Of a DNA stretch of 64,000 bases, positions 55,007 to 64,000 are shown piece by piece. The stretch is from assembly GCA_035293565.1 (NCBI GenBank), contig DATGMP010000036.1, positions 44,393-108,392 of the forward strand, in the 5' to 3' direction. Below the pieces are notes generated by a model that saw nothing but the letters and a program-made list of their open reading frames with translations, was not told the origin of the DNA and searched no databases. Within the stretch, counting starts at the first letter, position 1, and every line of letters starts with the position of its first letter. Position numbers and translations under genes: made by a program. This DNA comes from DATGMP01 sp035293565. Its GTDB lineage: Bacteria; Pseudomonadota; Alphaproteobacteria; BOG-932; Roseiterribacteraceae.

Positions 55007-56629
55007 ATGAGCGATGATTGGTGGCGGGGGGCCGCCATCTATCAAATCTATCCGTTGAGCTTTTTCGACAGCAATGGCGACGGGTTCGGCGACCTGCCCG
55101 GGATAGCTGCCAAGCTGGACTATATCGCCTCGCTGGGCGTCGATGCGATCTGGATATCGCCCTTCTTCCCATCGCCGATGAAGGATTTCGGCTACGACGT
55201 TTCCGATTACTGCGGCGTCGACCCGACGTTCGGAACGCTCCGGGATTTCCAGCGGCTGGCGCGCAAAGCCAAGGATCTAGGGCTCAAGGTCATCATCGAC
55301 CAGGTTTGGAGTCACACGTCGGACGCGCATCCTTGGTTCGTGCAGAGCCGGCAGGCCCGCTCCGGCCCACGCGCGGATTGGTACATCTGGCACGATCCCA
55401 GTCCGGACGGAACGCCGCCGAATAATTGGCTTGCGGTATTCGGCGGCAGCGCCTGGACTTGGGAGCCGCGCCGTCGACAATATTACCTGCATCATTTCTT
55501 GGACACGCAGCCTGCGTTGAATTTGCGGAATGACTCGGTGATCGAGTCACTCTTCGACGGCGCGCGCTTCTGGATCGAGCAGGGCGTGGACGGGTTCCGG
55601 TTCGACGCGGTCGACTTCATGCTTCACGACGAGGCGTTGCGCAGCAATCCCGCGGAGCCGCCGGAAGGGGGCCGGATACCGTCCAAGCCGTTCGGGTTGC
55701 AAGCGCATATCTACGACATGGCGCATGTCGACACCCCGAGCCTCCTGGAGAGGATCCGACGCTTCCTCAGCGCGTACCCCGACCTCGTTTCGTTGGGTGA
55801 AGTGTCGAGTCAGGAAGGCGCGTTGGCCCGCATCGGTCGATATACGGGGCTCCAGGGCCGTCGCTTGCACATGGCCTATACGCTCGAAACGATGAAGCAA
55901 GGCTTTTCGCTGGATTTATTCCGAAATGCGATCGCCGACGCGGAGGAGGAGCTTGGAGGCGGCTGGCTCTGTTGGGCGTTCAGCAACCACGACGTGGACC
56001 GCGTTGTTTCCCGATGGCTCCAGCCCGGGATGACCGATCCTGAAATCAGGCCGAAATTTGCGCGCCTGCTGATGGCCCTCCTGCTGACGATGAGGGGCAG
56101 CGTTTGCATCTATCAGGGCGAGGAGCTTGGCTTACCGAATGTCGAAATTCCGCGCGAACTCATGCGGGACCCTTACGGTATCGCTTTTTACCCGGCTTTT
56201 CGCGGCCGCGACGCGTCCCGAACGCCGATGCCCTGGACGACCGACAGACCGACTGCGGGATTCACGACGTCCAATAATCCATGGCTGCCGGTGCCCGATG
56301 TACATAGGCGCCTGGCGGTATCGGTCGAGACCGACGATCCGAACTCCGTTCTAACGGCGTGGCGCGATTTTCTCGCTTTCCGTCGTAAATCCCAAGCGCT
56401 ACGTCGCGGGTCGATCCAGCTCGTCGACACCGCGCCGCCGATCCTCGCCTTTTGGCGCGCCGCAGAAAAACAACGACTGCTCGTCCTTCTGAACTTCGCG
56501 AACGAGGCGGCTCGGTACGTCGCACCGACACCGCTGGCGCCGGTGGAGGGAATTCGCTGTCCTGCGCGCGTCAACGGGAACGACTGCAGGCTCGAGCCGT
56601 TCGGGTACCTGGTCGCAACGACCGCCTGA
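55007..56629 (+). CDS. GH13 alpha-glucosidase (oligo-1,6-glucosidase/AglA type)
   Basis: A 540-residue GH13_23-like glucosidase. IYQIYPLSFFDSNGDGFGDL, D200 (FRFDAVDFMLHDE), E265 (LGEVSSQEG) and D329 (FSNHDVDRVVSRW) are in place, as is the TPMPW segment before the C-terminal beta domain. It probably hydrolyses terminal alpha-glucosyl residues of maltose, isomaltose or trehalose-like short sugars, giving glucose. The start lies 13 bases after the malQ-treY stop. A GH13_23 enzyme can also transglucosylate; no feature here rules that out. It would connect the cycle to free glucose and thus to the pentose-phosphate operon. Confidence 0.9.
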   Translation: MSDDWWRGAAIYQIYPLSFFDSNGDGFGDLPGIAAKLDYIASLGVDAIWISPFFPSPMKDFGYDVSDYCGVDPTFGTLRDFQRLARKAKDLGLKVIIDQVWSHTSDAHPWFVQSRQARSGPRADWYIWHDPSPDGTPPNNWLAVFGGSAWTWEPRRRQYYLHHFLDTQPALNLRNDSVIESLFDGARFWIEQGVDGFRFDAVDFMLHDEALRSNPAEPPEGGRIPSKPFGLQAHIYDMAHVDTPSLLERIRRFLSAYPDLVSLGEVSSQEGALARIGRYTGLQGRRLHMAYTLETMKQGFSLDLFRNAIADAEEELGGGWLCWAFSNHDVDRVVSRWLQPGMTDPEIRPKFARLLMALLLTMRGSVCIYQGEELGLPNVEIPRELMRDPYGIAFYPAFRGRDASRTPMPWTTDRPTAGFTTSNNPWLPVPDVHRRLAVSVETDDPNSVLTAWRDFLAFRRKSQALRRGSIQLVDTAPPILAFWRAAEKQRLLVLLNFANEAARYVAPTPLAPVEGIRCPARVNGNDCRLEPFGYLVATTA

Positions 56630-56762
56630 CAAAGATCATTGTAGCATTCCTGTGAAAAGGAACTGACTTCCGGGAGATCCGTTTTTCCAATTTGAAGACG
56701 AGCGGTTTGATGCCGTCCGCGCGCTGACGGCGCGTCTGGCGAATGACGAGCCTGGGAGCGCC

Positions 56763-58268
56763 ATGAACGATCACTCCAAGCCCAGCATACTGTTCGCCAC
56801 GTCCGAAATGTTCCCGCTCGCGAAAACCGGCGGTCTCGCCGATGTTTCAGCCGCGTTGCCGGCAACGTTGTCGCTGCTCGGCGTGGATATTCGCACAATC
56901 ATTCCGGGATATCCGGGCGCAATGGACTGCTTGGTCGACAGGCGGATCGTCTGCGCTCTGGACGATATCGGAGGTCGCCTGATCGAGGGCACCGATCCGT
57001 GCTCCGGGCTTAAAGTCTATCTGTATGACGAGCCTTCCCTGTATGATCGCAACGGATCGCTCTATCAGGATCCGAACGGCGCGGATTGGTACGACAATCA
57101 CCGTCGCTACGCCGCCTTCTGTCACGCCGCCTCTCGGATCGCTTGCGGCTCGGCAGGTCTTGGCTGGCAGCCGGATATCGTTCATGCCAATGATTGGCAT
57201 ACCGGCTTGTTGCCGGCGATCCTGTCGGCGCGTGACGCGGGGCGGCCCGCGACCCTCTTTACGATCCACAATCTCGCCTTCCAGGGCAATTTCGATGCCA
57301 CGCTCGCGCCCGACCTCGGCCTTCCAGATGAGATGCTGACGTCGGAGGGCATCGAATTCTACGGCAAGCTTTCCTTTCTGAAAGCTGGACTCCGCTATGC
57401 CGACAAGTTGACGACGGTTAGCCCGACCTATGCGCGGGAGGTGCTGACACCGGAATTCGGTTGCGGCATGGACGGCCTGCTCCGTGCGCGTGCGGAGGAC
57501 CTCACCGGTATCCTCAATGGTGTCGATTACAGCATCTGGGATCCGGCAACGGACGAAGCTCTGCCGCATCGCTACGGCGTGGAGGACCTGTCGGGAAAGG
57601 ATGGTTGCAAGGCTGCGATCCGCGAAGAGCTGGGTCTCGATCCGTCCAGCGCGCCGCTGCTGATCTTCGTCAACCGGATCACACAACAGAAAATGGCCGA
57701 CGTCTTGTTGGCGGCGCTCCCGGCGCTCATCGCGAGCGGGATACAGGTCGCCATCCATGGACAGGGCGACCGGACGCTCGAGGAAGCATTGTCGGCGCAG
57801 GCGCAGAATCATGGCGGACGCATCGCCGTCGATATCGGCTATGACGAGCAGACGGCTCGCCGGCTAACGGCAGCAGCGGACCTTTCGCTGACGGCTTCGC
57901 GATTCGAGCCCTGCGGGCTTACCACGATGTATGCCATGCGCTATGGCGCGCTACCGGTGACCCGGCATGTCGGTGGGGTTGCCGACACGGTCGTCGATGC
58001 CGACGAGGCCCTGTCCGGCGGCGACGAGGCGACGGGATTCGTGTTCGCTGCCGAAAGCGCGGACGAAATGTTGGCCTGCATCGAACGAGCGGAGAAATGG
58101 TATGGGCGGCGGGATTGGTCCCGGGTCCAAAGATCGGCGATGCGTCGCGATTTCGGTTGGGAGCGATCGGCGCGGCGTTATCTGGAACTCTATCGCAGCC
58201 TGCGGCCCGAGGCCTTCGAGAAAAAAGCAAGTCGCGAGGATTGCGGGAAGGATTCGCTTGCCGCTTGA
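56763..58268 (+). CDS. glgA: Glycogen synthase (ADP-glucose)
   Basis: A 501-residue GT5 glucosyltransferase (EC 2.4.1.21). The ADP-glucose motif KTGGLADV is at residues 21-28, IVHANDWHTGLLPAIL and FTIHNLAFQGNF follow, and the C-terminal catalytic ExxxxGLTT segment is RFEPCGLTTMYAMRYGALPV. The usual SRLTxQKG motif reads NRITQQKMA, a mild deviation. It follows the glucosidase after 133 bases (56630-56762) in which no promoter is obvious. No glgC (ADP-glucose pyrophosphorylase) or glgP is in the window. It elongates alpha-1,4-glucan, and may in part make maltose-1-phosphate as GlgM-like enzymes do. Its stop is four bases from the convergent pgl stop. Confidence 0.95.
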   Translation: MNDHSKPSILFATSEMFPLAKTGGLADVSAALPATLSLLGVDIRTIIPGYPGAMDCLVDRRIVCALDDIGGRLIEGTDPCSGLKVYLYDEPSLYDRNGSLYQDPNGADWYDNHRRYAAFCHAASRIACGSAGLGWQPDIVHANDWHTGLLPAILSARDAGRPATLFTIHNLAFQGNFDATLAPDLGLPDEMLTSEGIEFYGKLSFLKAGLRYADKLTTVSPTYAREVLTPEFGCGMDGLLRARAEDLTGILNGVDYSIWDPATDEALPHRYGVEDLSGKDGCKAAIREELGLDPSSAPLLIFVNRITQQKMADVLLAALPALIASGIQVAIHGQGDRTLEEALSAQAQNHGGRIAVDIGYDEQTARRLTAAADLSLTASRFEPCGLTTMYAMRYGALPVTRHVGGVADTVVDADEALSGGDEATGFVFAAESADEMLACIERAEKWYGRRDWSRVQRSAMRRDFGWERSARRYLELYRSLRPEAFEKKASREDCGKDSLAA

Positions 58269-58272
58269 GGTT

Positions 58273-59010
58273 TTACTCCGTCTCGCCGGCGGCCGCGCGA
58301 TCCATGAACCAGCGGCTGCGTCCAATCGTCTTGACGCGCGCTGCCGGCAGATCCCGATCGCCTTTCAGCACACGTGATACGATGCTGCTCTTTTCCTTGC
58401 CGGTCACCATGAAGGCCAGGTTCCGCGACGAGGCGAGCGCGGGGTAGGTTAGCGTGATCCGGGGCGTCCTTCCCGGGCCTTCGGTGGCACGCGCCCAGGC
58501 CTTTTTTTCGTCGAGGATCGGCGAACCCGGAAACAGCGAGGCCGTGTGCCCGTCCTGCCCGACGCCGAGCAGCACTATATCGAACAGCGGGCGGCCCGCA
58601 TCGAGGATATTGCTGCCGTAAAAAGCGTTTAGCGTCGCTTCGTAGGCCGCAGCAGCCTCGTCCGGCGTCCCTTCGGGTACAATCGGGTGAATGTTCTCCG
58701 ACGGTATGGGCACATGCTCCAGCAGCGCCTCGCGGACCATCCGATAGTTGCTGTCGGGATGATCGGGCGGCACGAATCGCTCGTCGCCCCAAAACATTTG
58801 GACGCGCTCCCAGGGCATCATGTCGCGCTGAGGCGGCCGCCCGAGCATCTCGTACATGTGCTTCGGCGTCGAGCCGCCCGAAAGGGCGATCGCGAACCGC
58901 CCCTCGGTTTGCGCCGCCTCGCTGGCGAGCCAGTCGGCGACGCGTCGAGAGACGGCGTCCGGATTTTCGAGAACCTCCACGAGCGGTTCCGTCGTCGGCG
59001 TTTCGGCCAT
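58273..59010 (-). CDS. pgl: 6-phosphogluconolactonase
   Basis: A 245-residue lactonase of the DevB/SOL type (EC 3.1.1.31), hydrolysing 6-phosphogluconolactone. FAIALSGGSTPKHMYEMLG, VQMFWGDERFVPPDHPDSNY and LLGVGQDGHTASLFPGSP are the three family motifs. The start ATG 59010 shares one base with the rpe stop (TGATG). A longer in-frame reading to 59760 passes through rpe and is not used. It is the last gene of the tal-gnd-zwf-HAD-rpe-pgl operon. Confidence 0.95.
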   Translation of the reverse strand: MAETPTTEPLVEVLENPDAVSRRVADWLASEAAQTEGRFAIALSGGSTPKHMYEMLGRPPQRDMMPWERVQMFWGDERFVPPDHPDSNYRMVREALLEHVPIPSENIHPIVPEGTPDEAAAAYEATLNAFYGSNILDAGRPLFDIVLLGVGQDGHTASLFPGSPILDEKKAWARATEGPGRTPRITLTYPALASSRNLAFMVTGKEKSSIVSRVLKGDRDLPAARVKTIGRSRWFMDRAAAGETE

Positions 59011-59687
59011 CAGGCTGATGCTCCCGTCGCTTGATTGCGGATTTTGGAAATGGCGGCGCCATAATCGGGTTGGCCGAAGATCGCCGTACCGGCGACGATC
59101 GCATCCGCGCCTGCCTCGACGCAACGGCGAACGGTCCCCGGGCCTTGTCCGCCGTCGACCTCGATGCGCGGCTCCAGCCCGCGCGCGGTGCAAACGGATC
59201 GGATCGCGGCGATCTTCGGCAGCATCTCGGGCAGAAACTCCTGTCCGCCGAACCCGGGATTTACGGTCATCACCAATATCACATCGCAGAGATGCAGGAC
59301 ATATTCTGCTTGATCGGGCGGCGTCGCAGGATCGAGCACAATGCCGGCCTTCCTGCCGAGCGCCCGAATGGCCGTCAGCGTACGGTGGAGATGGATGGTC
59401 GATCCCGGCTCGATCTGCACCAGCAGATGATCGGCGCCTGCCCTGGCGAAGGCTTCGATATAGCGTTCTGGCTCGACGATCATCAGATGGACATTGAGCG
59501 GCTTCATGGTCGAGCGCCGCACGGCTTCGACAACGAGTGGTCCAATCGTGATATTCGGGACGAAGCGCCCATCCATTACATCGACGTGGATCCAGTCGGC
59601 GCCGGCGCGGTCGACCGCACGCACCTCCTCGCCTAGGCGCGTGAAGTCCGCCGATAGGATCGAGGGGGCGATGATCGGAGGTCTCAT
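59010..59687 (-). CDS. rpe: Ribulose-phosphate 3-epimerase
   Basis: A 225-residue TIM-barrel epimerase (EC 5.1.3.1). IIAPSILSADFTRLGEEVRA, DWIHVDVMDGRFVPNITIG, NVHLMIVEPERY, VMTVNPGFGGQEFLPE and EVDGGQGPGTV include the metal-binding His and Asp residues. It converts ribulose-5-phosphate to xylulose-5-phosphate. ATG 59687 overlaps the stop of the HAD phosphatase gene (ATGA) and its own stop overlaps the pgl start, so all three are translationally coupled. Confidence 0.96.
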   Translation of the reverse strand: MRPPIIAPSILSADFTRLGEEVRAVDRAGADWIHVDVMDGRFVPNITIGPLVVEAVRRSTMKPLNVHLMIVEPERYIEAFARAGADHLLVQIEPGSTIHLHRTLTAIRALGRKAGIVLDPATPPDQAEYVLHLCDVILVMTVNPGFGGQEFLPEMLPKIAAIRSVCTARGLEPRIEVDGGQGPGTVRRCVEAGADAIVAGTAIFGQPDYGAAISKIRNQATGASA

Positions 59688-60529
59688 CCCGAAGCCTGCC
59701 GCTGAAAGCCGTCGTCGCCTTCATCGAGGAGGAAGCGCTCGATCGCCTTCGCAAATCCATCCTCTTCGTTTGAATCCGTCACGGCGTTTGCATGGGCCTT
59801 TACCTCGGGAGCGGCCTGTCCCATCGCCACCGCAAAGCCGCTCTTGCGGAACATGAGCACGTCGTTCGGCATGTCGCCGATGGTCATGATCGCGCTGTGG
59901 TCGATGCCGAGATAGCGCGCCAGGAAATCGAGCACTGCGCCCTTGTTGGCCTCGGGGTGAGTGACGTCGAGATAGTAATCCTGAGACCGCGTCGCTGCGG
60001 CGACCTGCTCGAGCTGATTCTGCGCATCGGCTTCGGCTCGGCGCATGCGGCGCGGGTCGTCGCTGACGCCGACGATCTTGGAAGCATGATTCAGTGCGGA
60101 GCCGAAATCTTGCACAATCTTCGGCTCAAACTGAACGGTCTGCATTTCTTGCGCGACGTGCGGCGCGTTCGGATCGCGCACCAGCCACTCATCGGCTGTG
60201 TACACCCATACGTCGAGGCCTGTCCGCGATAGAAGAGTCGCCGCCTGTCGCGCCGCTGTCGGATCGATGATACGGGATTCGATGACGGTCATTTCCGGTC
60301 GCACATACGCGCCGCCGTTGAAGCCGGCGATCGGTGTCACGATTTCGAGAGGATCGATCATCATCGCCATCCCTCGCGGCGGGCGACCAGAAGTGATCGC
60401 GAAGTGTATGCCACGACTCTTGAGCACAAGCACCGCGCGTTGCGCCCGCTCGGTGAGCTTCTTGTCCTTCGTGACAAGGGTGCCATCGACGTCCGAGAGT
60501 ACAAGCTCAACTTTCGCCGATGGTTGCAT
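59684..60529 (-). CDS. Cof-type HAD-superfamily phosphatase
   Basis: A 281-residue haloacid-dehalogenase-type sugar phosphatase. Motif I is LVLSDVDGTLVTKDKKL, motif II is AITSGRPPRG, and motif III/IV is MTIGDMPNDVLMFRKSGFAV; the C2B cap (ITPIAGFNGGAYV onwards) is the Cof type. ATG 60529 is chosen over TTG 60556, which would run back into zwf. The gene sits eight bases after the zwf stop and overlaps rpe. Members remove phosphate from sugar phosphates such as glucose-6-phosphate, erythrose-4-phosphate or trehalose-6-phosphate-like substrates; which one is not known, but placement in the pentose-phosphate operon points to one of its intermediates. Confidence 0.88.
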   Translation of the reverse strand: MQPSAKVELVLSDVDGTLVTKDKKLTERAQRAVLVLKSRGIHFAITSGRPPRGMAMMIDPLEIVTPIAGFNGGAYVRPEMTVIESRIIDPTAARQAATLLSRTGLDVWVYTADEWLVRDPNAPHVAQEMQTVQFEPKIVQDFGSALNHASKIVGVSDDPRRMRRAEADAQNQLEQVAAATRSQDYYLDVTHPEANKGAVLDFLARYLGIDHSAIMTIGDMPNDVLMFRKSGFAVAMGQAAPEVKAHANAVTDSNEEDGFAKAIERFLLDEGDDGFQRQASG

Positions 60530-60537
60530 GGCGGCGG

Positions 60538-62097
<1,560 letters not shown>

Positions 62098-62112
62098 TTC
62101 GCGTCGTCTTCG

Positions 62113-63087
62113 TTATTGGTGCTCGATATGACCACCGAATTTGAATCGCATCGCGGACAAGATTCGTTCCGCAAACGTATGCTGCTGGCGCGATCGGAAA
62201 CGCGTATAGAGCGATGCCGAGAGCACTTCGGCTGGAACGGCTGTCTCGATCGCAGCGCCAACCGTCCAGCGTCCTTCACCCGAATCCTCGACGACGCCGG
62301 TGTAGTTGTTGAGCGAGGGACTTTCGGTAAGCGCCATTGCCGAAAGGTCGAGGAGCCAGGAGGAGACGACGCTCCCTCGCCGCCAGGCTTCGGCGATATC
62401 GGCCAGGTCGAGCTCATAGCGCTCAGCCTCGGGCAGAGCAGTGGAAGTGCGATTCTTCAGGATATCGAGACCTTCCGCATAGGCCTGCATCAGCCCGTAC
62501 TCGATCCCGTTATGGACCATCTTGACGAAATGGCCGGCGCCGACGGGCCCGCAATGGACATAGCCGCGCTCCGGGCGCGGATCGCGGCCATCGCGGCCGG
62601 GAGTTCGCTCGATCTGCCCCAAACCGGGGGCGAGCGCGGCGAAAAGCGGATCAAGGCGCTTCACCACGTCCCTCGAACCGCCGATCATAAGGCAATAGCC
62701 GCGTTCCAACCCCCGAACGCCGCCGGAGGTGCCGACGTCGAGATAGTTGACTCCGCGCTCTCCCAGGGCCGCGGCACGGCGGATGTCATCGCGATAGAAG
62801 CTGTTGCCGCCATCGATGATGGTGTCGCCGCGCGCCAGGATTGCACCGGCATCGAGAACCGTGCGGTCGGTGACCTCGCCGGCGGGGAGCATCACCCAAA
62901 CCGTGCGTGGAGGCTCGAGCCTGCTGACGAGGTCTTCGATATTCGTCGACGCCGTGGCGCCTTCCTTGGCCAGCGCCGCCATTGCGGCCGGATCGCGGTC
63001 ATAGACGATGCAGTGATGGCCATGGCGCTGGAGACGCCGCACGATGTTCCCGCCCATCCGACCGAGACCGATCAAGCCGAGTTGCAT
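62113..63087 (-). CDS. gnd: 6-phosphogluconate dehydrogenase, decarboxylating (short YqeC type)
   Basis: A 324-residue short-form enzyme, compared with ~470 for the long dimeric form. LGLIGLGRMGGNIVRRLQRH is the dinucleotide site, DGGNSFYRDDIRRA and VGAGHFVKMVHNGIEYGLMQ carry substrate and catalytic residues (Lys, His, Asn). AGGAGG sits ahead of ATG 63087, which is chosen over an in-frame start at 63120 overlapping tal. Short forms are often NAD-linked (EC 1.1.1.343); the cofactor here is not certain. It makes ribulose-5-phosphate, used by rpe in the same operon. Confidence 0.95.
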   Translation of the reverse strand: MQLGLIGLGRMGGNIVRRLQRHGHHCIVYDRDPAAMAALAKEGATASTNIEDLVSRLEPPRTVWVMLPAGEVTDRTVLDAGAILARGDTIIDGGNSFYRDDIRRAAALGERGVNYLDVGTSGGVRGLERGYCLMIGGSRDVVKRLDPLFAALAPGLGQIERTPGRDGRDPRPERGYVHCGPVGAGHFVKMVHNGIEYGLMQAYAEGLDILKNRTSTALPEAERYELDLADIAEAWRRGSVVSSWLLDLSAMALTESPSLNNYTGVVEDSGEGRWTVGAAIETAVPAEVLSASLYTRFRSRQQHTFAERILSAMRFKFGGHIEHQ

Positions 63088-63116
63088 TTGGGTGCCTCCT
63101 GATGGGAACGCCGAGG

Positions 63117-64000
63117 TCAATGATGAACGAGTGCCGCCCGCTTTTCACGCACTTTGGCAAGCAGCTTATCGAAAGATTCGGCAAACAGCCGAACGCCGTC
63201 GACAACGAGCTGATCGGTGACGCCGTCGAGATCCAGGCCAAGTTCTTCCGCTTGCTCGAGAACATGGCGTGCGCCCGGCAAATCTTCGGTCAGGCTGTCG
63301 CGTACGCGGCCATGTTCGCGGAAAGCCTCCAACGTGGCGACGGGCATGGTATCGATCGTGTCCCTGCCGACAAGCTCCTCCACATAGAGCACATCGCGAT
63401 AGGCCGGATCCTTCGTGCTGGTTGACGCCCAGAGCAGCCTTTGCGGCAGTGCGCCCTTGGTTGCCAGTTTCCGCCATCGCGCGCTGCCGATGATCTGCTG
63501 ATAGATCACATACGCAAGTTTGGCGTTGGCGATCGCGACTTTGCCGCGTAGCGCGCGCAGCAATGCCGCTTTCTCGCCTTCCGCCGATTTCAGCCGCTCG
63601 TCGATCTTCTTGTCGATCGCGGTGTCGATGCGGCTCACGAAAAAGCTCGCCACTCCTGCGACCGTCCGAATATCGGCTTTGTCCGCGCGCGCTTCGAGGC
63701 CGGACAAATGGGCATCGGCAACGGCCTCGTAGGTCTTCCGGCCGAAGAGAAGGGTCACGTTCACGTTGATCCCTTCAGAGATCAGCTGGCGGATGGCGGG
63801 AACGCCTGACGGAGTGCCGGGTACCTTGATCATCAGATTCGGTCGACCGACCTCGCCCCACAATCGTCGCGCCTCCGCGATCGTGCCGTTTGTGTCGTTC
63901 GCGAGCGCCGGCGATACCTCGAGACTCACGTAGCCGTCGACATGTCCGGTTTTCCGATAAACCGGCTCCAATATCTCGGTCGCGCGACGGATGTCCTCGA
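63117..64000 (-). CDS. tal: Transaldolase (partial, N-terminus beyond the window)
   Basis: The last 294 codons of a transaldolase (EC 2.2.1.2) of the long, mycobacterial/cyanobacterial type. DGYVSLEVSPALANDTNGTI, the Schiff-base Lys region RPNLMIKVPGTPSGVPAI, NVNVTLLFGRKTYEAVADAH and LLWASTSTKDPAYRDVLYVE are intact. The C-terminus ends at AALVHH rather than continuing into a phosphoglucose isomerase, so this is a stand-alone Tal and not the Tal-Pgi fusion. The frame is open to the window edge. Gnd starts 29 bases downstream, making tal the upstream gene of the visible operon. Confidence 0.93.
   Translation of the reverse strand, partial: EDIRRATEILEPVYRKTGHVDGYVSLEVSPALANDTNGTIAEARRLWGEVGRPNLMIKVPGTPSGVPAIRQLISEGINVNVTLLFGRKTYEAVADAHLSGLEARADKADIRTVAGVASFFVSRIDTAIDKKIDERLKSAEGEKAALLRALRGKVAIANAKLAYVIYQQIIGSARWRKLATKGALPQRLLWASTSTKDPAYRDVLYVEELVGRDTIDTMPVATLEAFREHGRVRDSLTEDLPGARHVLEQAEELGLDLDGVTDQLVVDGVRLFAESFDKLLAKVREKRAALVHH

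Noticed and set aside
59011..59760. N-terminal extension of pgl to 495 residues
   Set aside because: The extra residues are rpe read in another frame; the pgl start at 59010 overlaps the rpe stop and gives the normal family length.

Overview
The window reads as chromosome of a GC-rich alphaproteobacterium. FecI/FecR/TonB-receptor signalling, TonB receptors with an EEIVVTA-type plug start, and dense ATGA-overlapped catabolic operons are frequent in sphingomonad-like and related soil or aquatic lineages. No rRNA or tRNA is present to fix the genus, so placement below class is a guess.

Region 1 (1-37230) is a large accessory catabolic region. It opens with the 3' end of a FecI-type ECF sigma factor, its FecR partner and an STN-bearing TonB-dependent transducer (1-3825), followed by two SnoaL-like proteins. 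A minus-strand block (10633 back to 4893) carries two MFS carriers around an amidohydrolase, then two tandem TauD/TfdA 2-oxoglutarate dioxygenases. Next come an SDR, an AraC regulator, a Rieske oxygenase, an acetamidase/formamidase, and a RutB-like/RutA-like pair. A second TonB receptor, a non-haem Fe oxygenase, a carboxylesterase and a ribokinase follow. An extradiol dioxygenase/HpaI aldolase pair is divergent from an IclR regulator that leads a plus-strand operon: hydantoinase/oxoprolinase A and B, cupin, VOC protein, flavin reductase and methyltransferase. After an intergenic repeat come a second SDR, a decayed VOC gene, an amidohydrolase-2, an amidase-signature enzyme and a third MFS carrier. 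The common theme is outer-membrane capture, oxygenation and repeated C-N bond hydrolysis, as expected for breakdown of an aromatic or heterocyclic amide. The actual substrate cannot be read from sequence.

Region 2 (37295-58268) is a nine-cistron, co-directional alpha-glucan/trehalose locus: GH13-GlgE, TreS-maltokinase, GlgB, GlgX, TreZ, a MalQ-TreY fusion, a GH13 alpha-glucosidase and GlgA. Together these encode both directions of trehalose-glucan exchange: trehalose to maltose to maltose-1-phosphate to glucan, and glucan back to trehalose by TreY/TreZ. Three polypeptides are multi-enzyme fusions and all the GH13/GH77 catalytic triads I checked are intact.

Region 3 (58273-64000, minus strand) converges on region 2 with a 4-base gap. 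It is a pentose-phosphate operon transcribed tal, gnd, zwf, HAD phosphatase, rpe, pgl, mostly with overlapping or near-overlapping genes. Regions 2 and 3 together look like a storage-versus-oxidation switch for glucose units.
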